DNA of 64,000 nt, from positions 1 through 64,000 of the forward strand of contig CAJTTG010000012.1 of the NCBI GenBank assembly GCA_910579185.1, given 5' to 3'. Of the stretch, positions 1 through 7,474 are shown piece by piece. The DNA is from an uncultured Muribaculaceae bacterium (lineage in GTDB: Bacteria > Bacteroidota > Bacteroidia > Bacteroidales > Muribaculaceae). Both the position numbers and the translations under genes were made by a program. How positions within the stretch are numbered: the stretch's first letter is position 1; each line of letters opens with the position of its first letter. Below the pieces are notes generated by a model. That model saw only the letters and a list, made by a program, of their open reading frames with translations. It was not told where the DNA came from and ran no database searches.

Positions 1-25
1 AATCGGTTGGAAAAAGGAAGAAAAA

Positions 26-50
26 GGCACTCGGTATCCCTCCGAGTGCC
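26..50 (-). terminator. Intrinsic terminator after the excision operon
   Basis: A perfect 9-bp stem (26-34 with 42-50, 7-nt loop) is followed, in minus-strand direction, by a T-rich tract (bases 25 down to 11 on the plus strand are A/G-rich). It lies about 80 bp past the stop codon of the topoisomerase gene and probably ends the exc transcript. Confidence 0.75.
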
Positions 51-128
51 ACCACTAAATCCAAAGTATGAGTGTAATCCGGTATCGAAGAACAATTCAT
101 TACTCTGAACAAGTGGCAAAGTTACTCA

Positions 129-2219
129 TTATTTTCTTCTTCTCGTAGAGGTTGCCTTATTTTTCCTTTCGGGGAACACGAAAGTCGTGTTGTAGTCCCC
201 GTCAAAGGCGACTATGGCATCGAAGCTCTTTCCCTGCTTGCTTTTGAAACCTTTGAGCAGCTTCGTGTGCCCGTCGGTGAGCAGGTCTTTGATCTCGTCA
301 TCGGTGAGGGTGCGGTTCGCCTTCAGGCGGAACACGGGCAGCCCGCACTCCGCGTTGTCGCAGCGGACAACCTTGCCGTAGAACTGCATCGTGCCGGTTC
401 CGCACTTGGGACACTTGCAGCCGGAATCCCTGCGGGCGAACAGCTTGTCGCACGAGAGCAGTTCGGAAGTGATTTCACGTGTGTAAGCCTCTATCTCCTT
501 GCGGAAGGTGTCGGCAGGCAGCTCACCGCACTCGATGCGTGCCAGATTCTTCTCCCATTCGCCCGTCATGGCGACGTCGGCGATGCGCATCGTCTTCACG
601 ACCGAATGGAGGGCAAGCCCTTTTTCAGTCGGCACAAGCGACTTCTTGCAGCGTTCCATGTAGCCGCGCTTGAAGAGCGTTTCGATGATGGCGGCGCGGG
701 TGGCGGGCGTGCCGATGCCGCAGTCCTTCAAAGCCTGACGCAGCGCGTCGTCCTCTATCTCCTTGCCGGCCGTTTCCATAGCGGACAGCAGGGTGGCTTC
801 GGTATGCAGCGGCTTGGGCTTGGTCTTGCCCTCCGTGATGGAGCAGCCTTTCAGCGGCAGCGTGTCGCCTTCCCGCCAGCCGGGGATAGCGGTTTCCTCC
901 TTGTCTTCCACGCCATAGACGGCACGCCACCCGGCTTGCCTGATGATGCAGCCTTTTGCCACGAACTCCACTCCGGCACATTCCGCCGTGACGGTGGCGG
1001 TGTCCTTGACGCATTTCTCGGAGAAAGCCTCGATCATGCGCCCGGCAATCATCTGATAGACGGTATTGTCTTCTTTGGAGAGGAACAGCGGCTTCTCGCC
1101 CGTGACGAGCAGGGCATGGTGGTCCGTCACCTTGCCGCCGTCCACGCTGCGGCGTGTCGGCACTGCCTTCGGATTGACTTTTTCTTTCCATTCGGGCAGG
1201 CTGCCGATGAAGGCGAGCAGCTTGGGGATTTCGGCGAACACGTCTTCGGGGATGTAGCGGCTGCCGGTTCTCGGATAGGTGACAAGTTTCTTTTCATAGA
1301 GCTTCTGCGCGATTTCAAGCGTCTGTTCCGCCGTGAAGCCGTGCTTGGCGTTCGCTTCCTTCTGGAGCGTGGTCAGGTCGTAGAGAAGTGGTGTTTCCTC
1401 CGTCTTCTCCTTGCGCTCGGCTTTCGTGACGGTGGCTGTGCCTGCTTCCTTTACCTTATTATATAGTTCCGTCGCAGGCTCTTTCTCCTTCCATTTTTCG
1501 GAAGAGGAGAACTTCACCACTCCTTCGTCGCAACCGTCTGTTGCGATATGGAGCTGCCAGAAGGGTTCGGGCGTGAAACGCCGATTCTCCCAGTAACGTG
1601 CGCACACCATCGCCAGCGTGGGTGTCTGCACCCGCCCGACGGAATATGTGCCGTGTCCGGCGGCGATGGAGAGTGCCTGCGTGCCGTTGATGCCCACCAG
1701 CCAGTCCGATTCACTCCGCGCTTTGGCGGCAAGGTAGAGGTTGTCGTATTTGTCGCCCGCTTCGAGGTTGCGTAATCCCTCGCGGATAGCCTTGTCGGTG
1801 AGCGAGCTTATCCAGAGGCGCACGAAAGGCGTGGCGCATCCGGTGTAATGGTAGAGGTAGCGGAAGATAAGCTCTCCCTCGCGCCCCGCGTCGGTCGCCA
1901 CGATGATCTGTTCGCTTTCCTTGAATAGCCGGGCGACGGTCTTGATCTGCGACACTACGCCGCTGTCGGGCTTGTAGCCCTTGTCCGTCTTTACCTGACG
2001 GGGGACGAGCGTGAAGGTGTCGGGGATGACGGGCAGGTTGTCGCGGACGAAGCCGCGTATGCCGTAGCCGTCGGGCATGGCAAGCTGGACGAGGTGTCCG
2101 AACGCCCATGTCACGGCGTAGCCGCCTCCCTCGAAATATCCTTCCTCTCTCTTTGTCGCGCCCACGATGCGGGCGATCTCACGTGCCACAGACGGCTTTT
2201 CAGCAATGATTGTCTTCAT
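129..2219 (-). CDS. topB: DNA topoisomerase III (Exc-like) of the conjugative element
   Basis: This is a type IA topoisomerase of 696 residues that relaxes or decatenates DNA through a 5'-phosphotyrosine intermediate. The N-terminal TOPRIM domain begins IIAEKPSVAR and carries ATDAGREGE at about 108-116. The active-site motif is TYPRTGSRYI at 314-323, with Tyr315 as the expected nucleophile. The C-terminus (about 625-660) has a zinc-finger-like CxCxxC...CxxxxC cluster. In CTnDOT the equivalent protein, Exc, is the last product of the excision operon; its topoisomerase activity is reported to be dispensable for excision. It sits 56 bp downstream of the orf3-like gene on the same strand. Calling it Exc rests on gene order; the enzyme family itself is certain. 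Confidence 0.95.
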   Translation of the reverse strand: MKTIIAEKPSVAREIARIVGATKREEGYFEGGGYAVTWAFGHLVQLAMPDGYGIRGFVRDNLPVIPDTFTLVPRQVKTDKGYKPDSGVVSQIKTVARLFKESEQIIVATDAGREGELIFRYLYHYTGCATPFVRLWISSLTDKAIREGLRNLEAGDKYDNLYLAAKARSESDWLVGINGTQALSIAAGHGTYSVGRVQTPTLAMVCARYWENRRFTPEPFWQLHIATDGCDEGVVKFSSSEKWKEKEPATELYNKVKEAGTATVTKAERKEKTEETPLLYDLTTLQKEANAKHGFTAEQTLEIAQKLYEKKLVTYPRTGSRYIPEDVFAEIPKLLAFIGSLPEWKEKVNPKAVPTRRSVDGGKVTDHHALLVTGEKPLFLSKEDNTVYQMIAGRMIEAFSEKCVKDTATVTAECAGVEFVAKGCIIRQAGWRAVYGVEDKEETAIPGWREGDTLPLKGCSITEGKTKPKPLHTEATLLSAMETAGKEIEDDALRQALKDCGIGTPATRAAIIETLFKRGYMERCKKSLVPTEKGLALHSVVKTMRIADVAMTGEWEKNLARIECGELPADTFRKEIEAYTREITSELLSCDKLFARRDSGCKCPKCGTGTMQFYGKVVRCDNAECGLPVFRLKANRTLTDDEIKDLLTDGHTKLLKGFKSKQGKSFDAIVAFDGDYNTTFVFPERKNKATSTRRRK

Positions 2220-2275
2220 ATTTTCTTGGATTGATGTTTATAAATGTTACTTTGGATTCAGTGGCGGACACGGGG

Positions 2276-3850
2276 TTACATCCTCATGCCCTTGTTTCTC
2301 TTTTTGCCGTTCTCCTGCTGCTGTTGCTGCGCGGTGTCCTTCGGGGCGGTCTGTCCCTTCCGCAACGGCTCTTTCAGGTTCTTGGTCGCTTCGTTGGTCT
2401 TGCCCTCGCTGTTCACCGCCACCTGCGTGCGGCTCTCGTTGGACGGGGCGACTTTCTGCGAGTTGTCGGGGTCGGTGTCGTAGCGGTACGGGCGTCCCTT
2501 CTCCGGATTGAACCTGATGTACATCGTGGCGTGGAAGCCCTGCTTGTCGGTCACGTTCTCCAGTTTCACGGCTTTGCCCGCCACGTAGTCGGCTTTCTGC
2601 TGCTCGGTGAACTCAACGCCGCTCCATTTGCTGATGGGGCGGATGCTGCCGTCGGCGTTCGTCCACGAGTTGCGGCGTTGCCCGTTCTGTATGGCTGCGG
2701 CGTTCTCCGCGTCCTGTGCCTGTCTCTGTGCGGGGTTGTTCTTCGTTTCCTGCGTCTGTGCAGCACGGGGCGACCTACCGGTTCCCGGCACGAACTCCAC
2801 GCCGCGCTGCTCTACGTTCACCTGAAGGGTGGTGACGAACTTCCTGCCGTCCTTGCGCTCGATAAGTTTGTCGCGCACGGGCAGCCCGGCGCGGAGCATG
2901 TCCTGTTCCTGCTTGGTGATTTCCGTCTTTCCGATGCGCTCCGGTATGCGCACCTTGTTTGCAGGAATGTCGATAATCTCGTTCGTCTTGCGGTCTATGC
3001 TGATGAACGAGGGGATGATCTCGCCCGTTTCCCTGTCCACGATGTCCACGACCCTGCCGAGGTTACCCGTTTCGCGCAGGTTCTTACGGTCTTCATCGGA
3101 AAACTTGTGTTCCTTGTACTCGTCGAGCTTCTGCTCCTTGCGTATGAAGTGCGGCACAAGGCTGACATTACCCTCGCTGTCTTTCTTGAAGGAGAGGCGC
3201 GCGTCCAGCTCGAAAGCCTCGCCGCCGAAATTGGGCGACACTCTCACCAAATCGGATTTGCCGTAGTTGAGCATCTTGGTCAGGTCGCCCGACTTCTCAA
3301 GGTCATCGCGTTTCACGCCCCATTTCTCTTCCAGCTCCTGCCAGTTGATCTTGCTCTCGTCGATGGGCTGGTAGCCCCGGTTGCCCTGCGTCTGCTGCGG
3401 GCTTTCCTGATTCTGTTCATTCTTCTGTTCCATCTCTTCCTGTTTTTTAGGTTCTTCCTGTTTCTGTTCCGGCTTTTCAGCCGCCTGTTCCTCCTGCACC
3501 TTCCGTTCGTAATCCGAGGTGTCCACCTTGTGGGAGGCGAGCATCTCCTTGTTGGCGTCGGGGTCTTTGAGCAGTTCCTTCATCACCTCCAGCAGCTTGT
3601 CGGCTTGGTCGGCCGCAATCCGGTAGAAACCGAAGCGGCTGGGTTCCTTACACTGCCGGAAGAAGTTCTTGAAGAAGTTGTCCAGCACGTCGCCATGTCG
3701 GTCGAATTGCAGGAAACTCTGCGCGTTCTCCGCTTTCGCGGGGGTGCGCTTGGGGGAGCCGTCGGCATTAAGCCCGGCTACCACGCTGATCTCGCCCGTC
3801 TTCTCGTCGCGGACTATCAGCACGTCCTTTTCAGTTGTTTTCTTTGCCAT
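2276..3850 (-). CDS. DUF4099/DUF3945 domain protein, orf3-like
   Basis: This 524-residue hydrophilic protein is found in Bacteroidales conjugative elements. A DUF4099-like segment (about 165-240, WQELEEKWGVKRDDLEKSGD...) is followed by DUF3945-like repeats (about 245-370 and 415-470). Between residues about 115 and 160 lies a low-complexity Q/E/K-rich linker, and the C-terminus is Q/K-rich. There is no signal peptide or membrane segment. It is encoded between the xis2d-like and topoisomerase genes, the position of orf3 in the CTnDOT excision operon, where orf3 is co-transcribed but not essential for excision. Its biochemical role is unknown. Domain names are from memory and motif recognition. 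Confidence 0.8.
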   Translation of the reverse strand: MAKKTTEKDVLIVRDEKTGEISVVAGLNADGSPKRTPAKAENAQSFLQFDRHGDVLDNFFKNFFRQCKEPSRFGFYRIAADQADKLLEVMKELLKDPDANKEMLASHKVDTSDYERKVQEEQAAEKPEQKQEEPKKQEEMEQKNEQNQESPQQTQGNRGYQPIDESKINWQELEEKWGVKRDDLEKSGDLTKMLNYGKSDLVRVSPNFGGEAFELDARLSFKKDSEGNVSLVPHFIRKEQKLDEYKEHKFSDEDRKNLRETGNLGRVVDIVDRETGEIIPSFISIDRKTNEIIDIPANKVRIPERIGKTEITKQEQDMLRAGLPVRDKLIERKDGRKFVTTLQVNVEQRGVEFVPGTGRSPRAAQTQETKNNPAQRQAQDAENAAAIQNGQRRNSWTNADGSIRPISKWSGVEFTEQQKADYVAGKAVKLENVTDKQGFHATMYIRFNPEKGRPYRYDTDPDNSQKVAPSNESRTQVAVNSEGKTNEATKNLKEPLRKGQTAPKDTAQQQQQENGKKRNKGMRM

Positions 3851-3869
3851 TTGAAAAATGTTTTAATGG

Positions 3870-4220
3870 TTATTTTTGAAAGAAATTATGGATACGAGCC
3901 TTGTAGAAGGCTATATCTTCTTTTTTGAAGTCCTTTACGTGTCCGGAAAGGAACGTCAGCACGTCCTCCTCGCTGTAATAGGTCTTTTTGCCGAGCGTCT
4001 TGTACGGCAATGCGCCGATGCTGCGGTAGCGTTGCAGGGTACGCTTGCTGATCTGGAGCAGCATACAGAGGTCTTGGTTGTCGAACATCCTGATACGTTC
4101 TATCGGGTTCGGGGCTTTGCCGGACGGCTGCAAGGAGAGCAGCAGTTCGTCCTGACGGTCGAGCCGTTCCATCAGTTTTTGCATCCAGCTCTCGAAATTG
4201 TTTCGGGTAAGCAGTTCCAT
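3870..4220 (-). CDS. Excisionase-like HTH protein (Xis2d-like)
   Basis: This small basic protein of 116 residues has a MerR/excisionase-type helix-turn-helix (about 48-92: LCMLLQISKRTLQRYRSIG followed by KKTYYSEEDVLTFL) after an N-terminal helical segment. In CTnDOT, Xis2d binds the attachment region and works with Xis2c to direct IntDOT towards excision; it also helps regulate transfer genes. The gene lies 3 bp downstream of the xis2c-like gene and 19 bp upstream of the orf3-like gene, so all four are probably one operon. Assignment as Xis2d rather than Xis2c follows gene order and length. Confidence 0.78.
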   Translation of the reverse strand: MELLTRNNFESWMQKLMERLDRQDELLLSLQPSGKAPNPIERIRMFDNQDLCMLLQISKRTLQRYRSIGALPYKTLGKKTYYSEEDVLTFLSGHVKDFKKEDIAFYKARIHNFFQK

Positions 4221-4223
4221 ACG

Positions 4224-4583
4224 TCACGTCCTCCTTCCTTTTGGTTTGCCGCCGCCCGTGCGCAGCGTGTGGTTGCGTTTCAGTTCCGTCGGTGTCGCCG
4301 CGTCCTCCACCACAGTGCAGTCCGCAAGCAGGCGGTCGATTTCAGACTGCCGGTAGCGGCACTTGCCGCGCAGCACGACATAGGCGATGCGCTGTTCGCT
4401 GCGCATGCGCTGGAGGGTGCGGCAACTCACGTTCAGCAGGTGCGCCGCCTCGCGGGTGGTGAGCAGCCTGTCGGGGGATTCTCCCTTGCTTTCGCCCGAA
4501 ACGGCACGCACGTGTGCCGCTATTTCGGCTATCTGTTCCGTCAATGCGGTGAAGGCGGAACTTTCCATCGTTATTACTTTCAT
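4224..4583 (-). CDS. Excisionase-like HTH protein (Xis2c-like)
   Basis: This small protein of 119 residues is the first gene of the leftward excision operon. An HTH of the excisionase/MerR type is visible at about 40-85 (LTTREAAHLLNVSCRTLQRM, then a YRQSEIDRLL wing helix), and the C-terminal tail is strongly basic (GGGKPKGRRT). By analogy with CTnDOT it would be a recombination directionality factor and DNA-bending protein acting with IntDOT at attR/attL. An in-frame Met six codons in is an alternative start. The upstream divergent region (4584-4791) carries a palindrome that could be the control site. Confidence 0.78.
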   Translation of the reverse strand: MKVITMESSAFTALTEQIAEIAAHVRAVSGESKGESPDRLLTTREAAHLLNVSCRTLQRMRSEQRIAYVVLRGKCRYRQSEIDRLLADCTVVEDAATPTELKRNHTLRTGGGKPKGRRT

Positions 4584-4611
4584 ATTCAGTCTTTTCTTTT
4601 GGTTTCTGTGG

Positions 4612-4666
4612 CAAAATTCGGCAATAAACCAAAGGGGCTTTAACAGCTCACTACGTGTCTCACGTA
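4612..4666 (-). promoter_or_regulatory. Candidate control region of the excision operon
   Basis: On the minus strand a -7-like box GAATTTTG (4619 down to 4612) lies 28 bp before the xis2c-like start. Just upstream, where an activator would sit above the -33 region, is a perfect inverted repeat TACGTG-tct-CACGTA (4652-4666). In CTnDOT the excision promoter is activated by RteC, which binds inverted repeat half-sites upstream of -33, so this is a plausible RteC-type site. The palindrome is seen directly; its role is inferred. Confidence 0.4.
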
Positions 4667-4758
4667 AGATTTTTATGGGAAATGGCTCCGTAACCCGGAC
4701 AGAAAGCGCAACATACAGCCTTTTAGCGGGAAACGGCTCGTGTTCACGGCTGTGACGT

Positions 4759-4766
4759 TACCTTTG
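4759..4766 (+). promoter_or_regulatory. -7 box TACCTTTG for the rightward HTH genes
   Basis: TACCTTTG matches the Bacteroidota -7 consensus TAnnTTTG and lies 25 bp before the ATG at 4792. No good -33 TTTG is seen at the right distance, so regulation by an activator is possible. Confidence 0.5.
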
Positions 4767-4791
4767 CGGCAAACTCTGAAATGTTTTGCTT

Positions 4792-5085
4792 ATGGAAATA
4801 GTATCTATCGAGAAAAGGACCTTTGAGATGATGGTGGCGTCCTTCAACGCCCTCTCGGAGAAAGTTGCCGCCTTGAAGCGCAAGAGCGACGGAGGGCGGC
4901 TGGAAAGGTGGCTCACGGGCGAGGAGGTCTGCGGGCAGTTGAGGATCAGCCCGCGCACGTTGCAGACGTTGCGCGACAGGCGGCTTATCGGCTACTCGCA
5001 GATTAACCGCAGGTTCTATTACAAGCCGGAGGAGGTCAAAAGGCTCATTCCGCTTGTCGGCACGCTCTATCCCGGCAGAAGATGA
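4792..5085 (+). CDS. Small HTH protein of the element, divergent from the excision operon
   Basis: This 97-residue protein has an N-terminal helical segment and an excisionase-type HTH at about 45-90 (LTGEEVCGQLRISPRTLQTL, then QINRRFYYKPEEVKRLI). The ATG at 4792 was chosen over an upstream in-frame TTG because of the initiation codon and the nearby -7 box. It resembles the extra small ORFs (orf2a/orf2b type) between int and xis2c in CTnDOT-like elements. The role is unknown; a DNA-binding accessory or regulatory factor is likely. It shares the HTH architecture with the next gene and with both excisionase-like proteins. Confidence 0.75.
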   Translation: MEIVSIEKRTFEMMVASFNALSEKVAALKRKSDGGRLERWLTGEEVCGQLRISPRTLQTLRDRRLIGYSQINRRFYYKPEEVKRLIPLVGTLYPGRR

Positions 5086-5124
5086 TTTGATTTTTATTAT
5101 TCACAACCCTCTGAATCCGAAGTT

Positions 5125-5430
5125 ATGATGAACGAGAACAATGAAGTGTTTACACTGGAGGACGAGCCGCTTGCCACCGTGGTGCAGAATATGCGCAAAG
5201 GCTCCAAATGGCTCTCCGCCTTTCTGGAAAGTTACCGCCCGCCGCTGGACGGGGAGCGTTACCTGACGGACAGGGAGGTGGCGGAACTGCTCCGTGTCAG
5301 CCGCCGCACCTTGCAGGAGTACCGAAACAACAGGGTGCTGCCCTTTATCCTTTTAGGCGGGAAAGTGCTTTACCCCGAATCGGGGCTGCGGGAACTGTTG
5401 GAAGCGAATTACCGCAAGCCGCTGGAATAA
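5125..5430 (+). CDS. Small HTH protein of the element
   Basis: This 101-residue protein has an excisionase/MerR-like HTH at about 47-92 (LTDREVAELLRVSRRTLQEY, then LLGGKVLYPESGLREL). It starts 39 bp after the previous HTH gene on the same strand and ends just before a bidirectional terminator. A second Met follows the first immediately and either could be used. It probably belongs with the previous gene as the pair equivalent to orf2a/orf2b of CTnDOT; no direct functional evidence is visible. Confidence 0.75.
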   Translation: MMNENNEVFTLEDEPLATVVQNMRKGSKWLSAFLESYRPPLDGERYLTDREVAELLRVSRRTLQEYRNNRVLPFILLGGKVLYPESGLRELLEANYRKPLE

Positions 5431-5444
5431 AAGAAGCCTGAAAA

Positions 5445-5496
5445 CGAAAAAAAGGAAACGGACAGCCCCGATGGAGTTGTCCGTTTCCTTTTTTCG
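5445..5496. terminator. Bidirectional intrinsic terminator
   Basis: A long stem of about 19 bp (5445-5464 with 5478-5496, a one-base A/T-run difference) has A-runs on the left arm and T-runs on the right, so it can end transcripts from both sides. It separates the convergent HTH gene (plus) and the 120-residue gene (minus). Confidence 0.85.
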
Positions 5497-5509
5497 TCTA
5501 TCTATATGT

Positions 5510-5872
5510 TCAGCAGTATCCGACTTTTCCGTTCTGTATGAACATCACGTATGCCTGCCGCTTCTCCTTCGAGAGTGCCTTGCCCACCAGCCACGTGCGG
5601 AACACGTGCGTGCAGTAGGTGTCCAGCCGGAAGGCGACGGGGATGATGATTTCAAGCGAGTAAACATCCCCGTAAAGACCGTTTTCGAGCTGTATGTAGC
5701 GGCATACCTCGTAATCGCTCAGCACGTCCGTCTTTAGAACGGCCCTGATGGCGGCGTTCACTGCCGGGACGCCCGTATGGAACAGTCCGGCGATTTCTCC
5801 GGCGGTCATCCATATCTCGTTACCGGTTACGCGGACCGCCTTGTCCTCTATGATGATTATGTCACGTTTCAT
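5510..5872 (-). CDS. RhuM-like small protein of unknown function
   Basis: This 120-residue protein resembles the N-terminal part of RhuM-type virulence-associated proteins: a HTH-like segment (about 20-45, WMTAGEIAGLFHTGVPAVNA), then DYEVCRYIQLENGLYGDVYSLEII and a FRTWLVGKAL helix. Full RhuM proteins are much longer, so this is a short stand-alone version. It lies 12 bp downstream of the integrase on the same strand and is probably co-transcribed with it. There is no signal peptide. The function is unknown, and the family assignment is from motif memory. Confidence 0.65.
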   Translation of the reverse strand: MKRDIIIIEDKAVRVTGNEIWMTAGEIAGLFHTGVPAVNAAIRAVLKTDVLSDYEVCRYIQLENGLYGDVYSLEIIIPVAFRLDTYCTHVFRTWLVGKALSKEKRQAYVMFIQNGKVGYC

Positions 5873-5884
5873 GGCTTTTCTTTT

Positions 5885-7120
5885 TTAGATGGTGCAACCT
5901 GCAAATTCCTCAATCGTGTTCAATCTCGCGGCAAGGTTCTCCATGTCTTGGTTGAGCTTCTCTTTGGTTATTTTCGCGTATATCTGCGTCGTCTTTATGC
6001 TCTTGTGCCCTAACATGGAACTCACAGTTTCGATAGGCACTCCGTTGGAGAGGAACACCGTCGTGGCTGCCGTGTGGCGGCTTTGATGCCATGTGATGTG
6101 CTTGGTGATGCCGCAACGCTTGGCGACGGCACGGATTCCGTACAGGCAGGTCATGTAGTGCGGCACGGGGAATATCCTCCCGTCCCCGCACAGACCCCGG
6201 TATTTGTCGATGATGCGCTTGGCTATGTCAAGCAACCGGATATTGGAAACGACACCTGTTTTCTGGCGGTTGATGTTTATCCACTCGTGTTCGTCGAAAT
6301 AGGTGCGGATATTCTCTTCCGTCAGGTTGCGCATGTCGGCGAACGACAGGCCCGTGAAGGCGCAGAACAGGTATAAATCACGGTATAGCTCCTGCTTGGC
6401 GTTCTTCAGTTTGCCCTCCACCAGCAGCCGGATTTCATCTTTCGTCAGGAAGCTGCGGGTCGTTTCTTCCTTCTTGATTTCATACTCCCTGAACGGGTCG
6501 CGCGTGAGCCACTCGTTGTTGATGGCGATGAACACCATCGTCCGGAGCGGGCAGACATACAGCCACACGGTGTTGGTGCAGCAGTGTTTGTCAGTGCGCA
6601 GGAACATTTCAAAATCGGAAATGAAAGCGGGCGTAAGCTCTTTCAGGGCGATGTCCTTCACGCGGTAGCGGATGGTGAGGAACTCTTGCAGGTGCTTGTA
6701 AACGGTCTTGTACTTCAAGAGCGTGCCTTTGGCTTTCATGCCAGCCTCCACCTGTTTCTCGTAGTCCTCGTTGTGCTGCCGGAACACCTGCATCAGCGTG
6801 TGGTAGCGGTGTTCCAGTCCGAGAAAGGCGTTCTTGACCTTTTCCGCTGTGACGAAGTTGTCACGCTCCATGATTTCCTGATAATGTTTGTTGATGCGCA
6901 CACGCATCTTATCGAGCATGCGGTTCGTTTCGAGTGCCGCCGAGCTTCTGCCCGTGACACGTCCCCCTTTGGTGTCCCACAGCTTGGGATCGACGGTCAG
7001 TTTGCAACTGAACTGCGTCTGGCTGCCGTCCACCGTTATGCGTCCCATGACGGGCACTGTCCCGTCCTTTTTCACTACCTGACGCTTGAGGTAGTAGATT
7101 ACTGAAAATGTACTCTTCAT
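5885..7120 (-). CDS. int: IntDOT-type tyrosine integrase of the conjugative element
   Basis: This site-specific recombinase inserts and excises the element. From the ATG at 7120 it is 411 residues, the length of IntDOT, starting MKSTFSVIYYLKR; an upstream in-frame extension to 7312 is rejected because that start does not match the family. The catalytic positions coincide with IntDOT numbering: R247, S259 (in TGLSFADM, where most tyrosine recombinases have Arg), K287, H345, R348, H372 and nucleophile Y381. The N-terminus (about 1-90) fits an arm-type DNA-binding domain, with a core-binding domain at about 105-205. It lies next to the element's end, as expected. Confidence 0.95.
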   Translation of the reverse strand: MKSTFSVIYYLKRQVVKKDGTVPVMGRITVDGSQTQFSCKLTVDPKLWDTKGGRVTGRSSAALETNRMLDKMRVRINKHYQEIMERDNFVTAEKVKNAFLGLEHRYHTLMQVFRQHNEDYEKQVEAGMKAKGTLLKYKTVYKHLQEFLTIRYRVKDIALKELTPAFISDFEMFLRTDKHCCTNTVWLYVCPLRTMVFIAINNEWLTRDPFREYEIKKEETTRSFLTKDEIRLLVEGKLKNAKQELYRDLYLFCAFTGLSFADMRNLTEENIRTYFDEHEWININRQKTGVVSNIRLLDIAKRIIDKYRGLCGDGRIFPVPHYMTCLYGIRAVAKRCGITKHITWHQSRHTAATTVFLSNGVPIETVSSMLGHKSIKTTQIYAKITKEKLNQDMENLAARLNTIEEFAGCTI

Positions 7121-7440
7121 CGTCCTTAATTTTTTTAGGTTCAAAATTAGTTGGTGAAGAGTCCGGTGTCGGTACGCAAAACGGGGAGGAACGGCGCAAT
7201 CTTTTTCCGTAACCGGATTTGTTGCGTGAGTTGTCAGTAACTCACTAATCCTTAACGTCTTGTTTCGCTGTCCGTGTCCGTTTGTCGCCCTTTCGGGCAT
7301 GGTTACGGACAAGTAACGTAGCGGCGTCCTGATTTGGCTTCAGCGGTGATTGCGATGGCTTCACGAATAATCGGAAGCACGACTGAAACCCCTGTAACTC
7401 AATTCTATCACTATATCTTTCCACATTTCACTTTTTTGTA
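7121..7440. other. Non-coding terminal region of the element
   Basis: This stretch between the integrase start and the junction has no convincing gene. It carries a perfect inverted repeat GTGAGTT-N6-AACTCAC (7226-7245). It also has TCCGTAACC at 7206-7214 and its inverse at 7301-7309; a third copy is upstream of the xis2c-like gene (4687-4695). Such repeats are typical of arm-type integrase or excisionase binding sites near attachment sites, but their function here is inferred. Confidence 0.5.
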
Positions 7441-7450
7441 GTAACTTTGT
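7441..7450 (+). other. Probable attachment site overlapping the deaD promoter
   Basis: GTAACTTTGT matches 9 of 10 bases of the CTnDOT target consensus GTAnnTTTGC. Bases 7442-7449 (TAACTTTG) are at the same time a perfect Bacteroidota -7 box, 25 bp before the deaD ATG, with a weak -33 (TTTC at 7418-7421). The element therefore seems to have inserted at the promoter of the helicase gene. The other att copy is outside the window, so this remains an inference. Confidence 0.55.
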
Positions 7451-7474
7451 AAAATCATAACCAAATAATAAAAT

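Larger units (their letters stand above)
1..7440. mobile_element. One end of a CTnDOT-family integrative conjugative element
   Basis: The genes from the left edge to about 7440 match the excision module of Bacteroides CTnDOT-type elements in kind and order: topoisomerase III (exc), an orf3-like DUF4099/DUF3945 protein, two HTH excisionase-like proteins, two more small HTH proteins and an IntDOT-type integrase next to the junction. Base composition looks clearly more GC-rich than the chromosome to the right. The transfer, mobilisation and any resistance genes, and the other attachment site, lie left of base 1 and cannot be seen. The right boundary is inferred from the integrase position and the GTAnnTTTG-like site at 7441-7450; the exact crossover base is not determined. 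Confidence 0.88.

Noticed and set aside
267..1466. Long open frame on the plus strand opposite topB
   Set aside because: It is an antisense shadow of a GC-rich coding gene: no recognisable domain, no promoter or ribosome site, and its codon pattern mirrors topB.
2210..3928. 572-codon open frame on the plus strand opposite the DUF3945 gene
   Set aside because: The leucine/valine-rich, low-complexity translation is the mirror of the Q/E/K-rich protein on the minus strand; that strand has clear domains and operon context.
7121..7312. N-terminal extension of the integrase to 7312
   Set aside because: The 64 extra residues do not resemble the family, and the 411-residue form from 7120 matches IntDOT residue numbering exactly.
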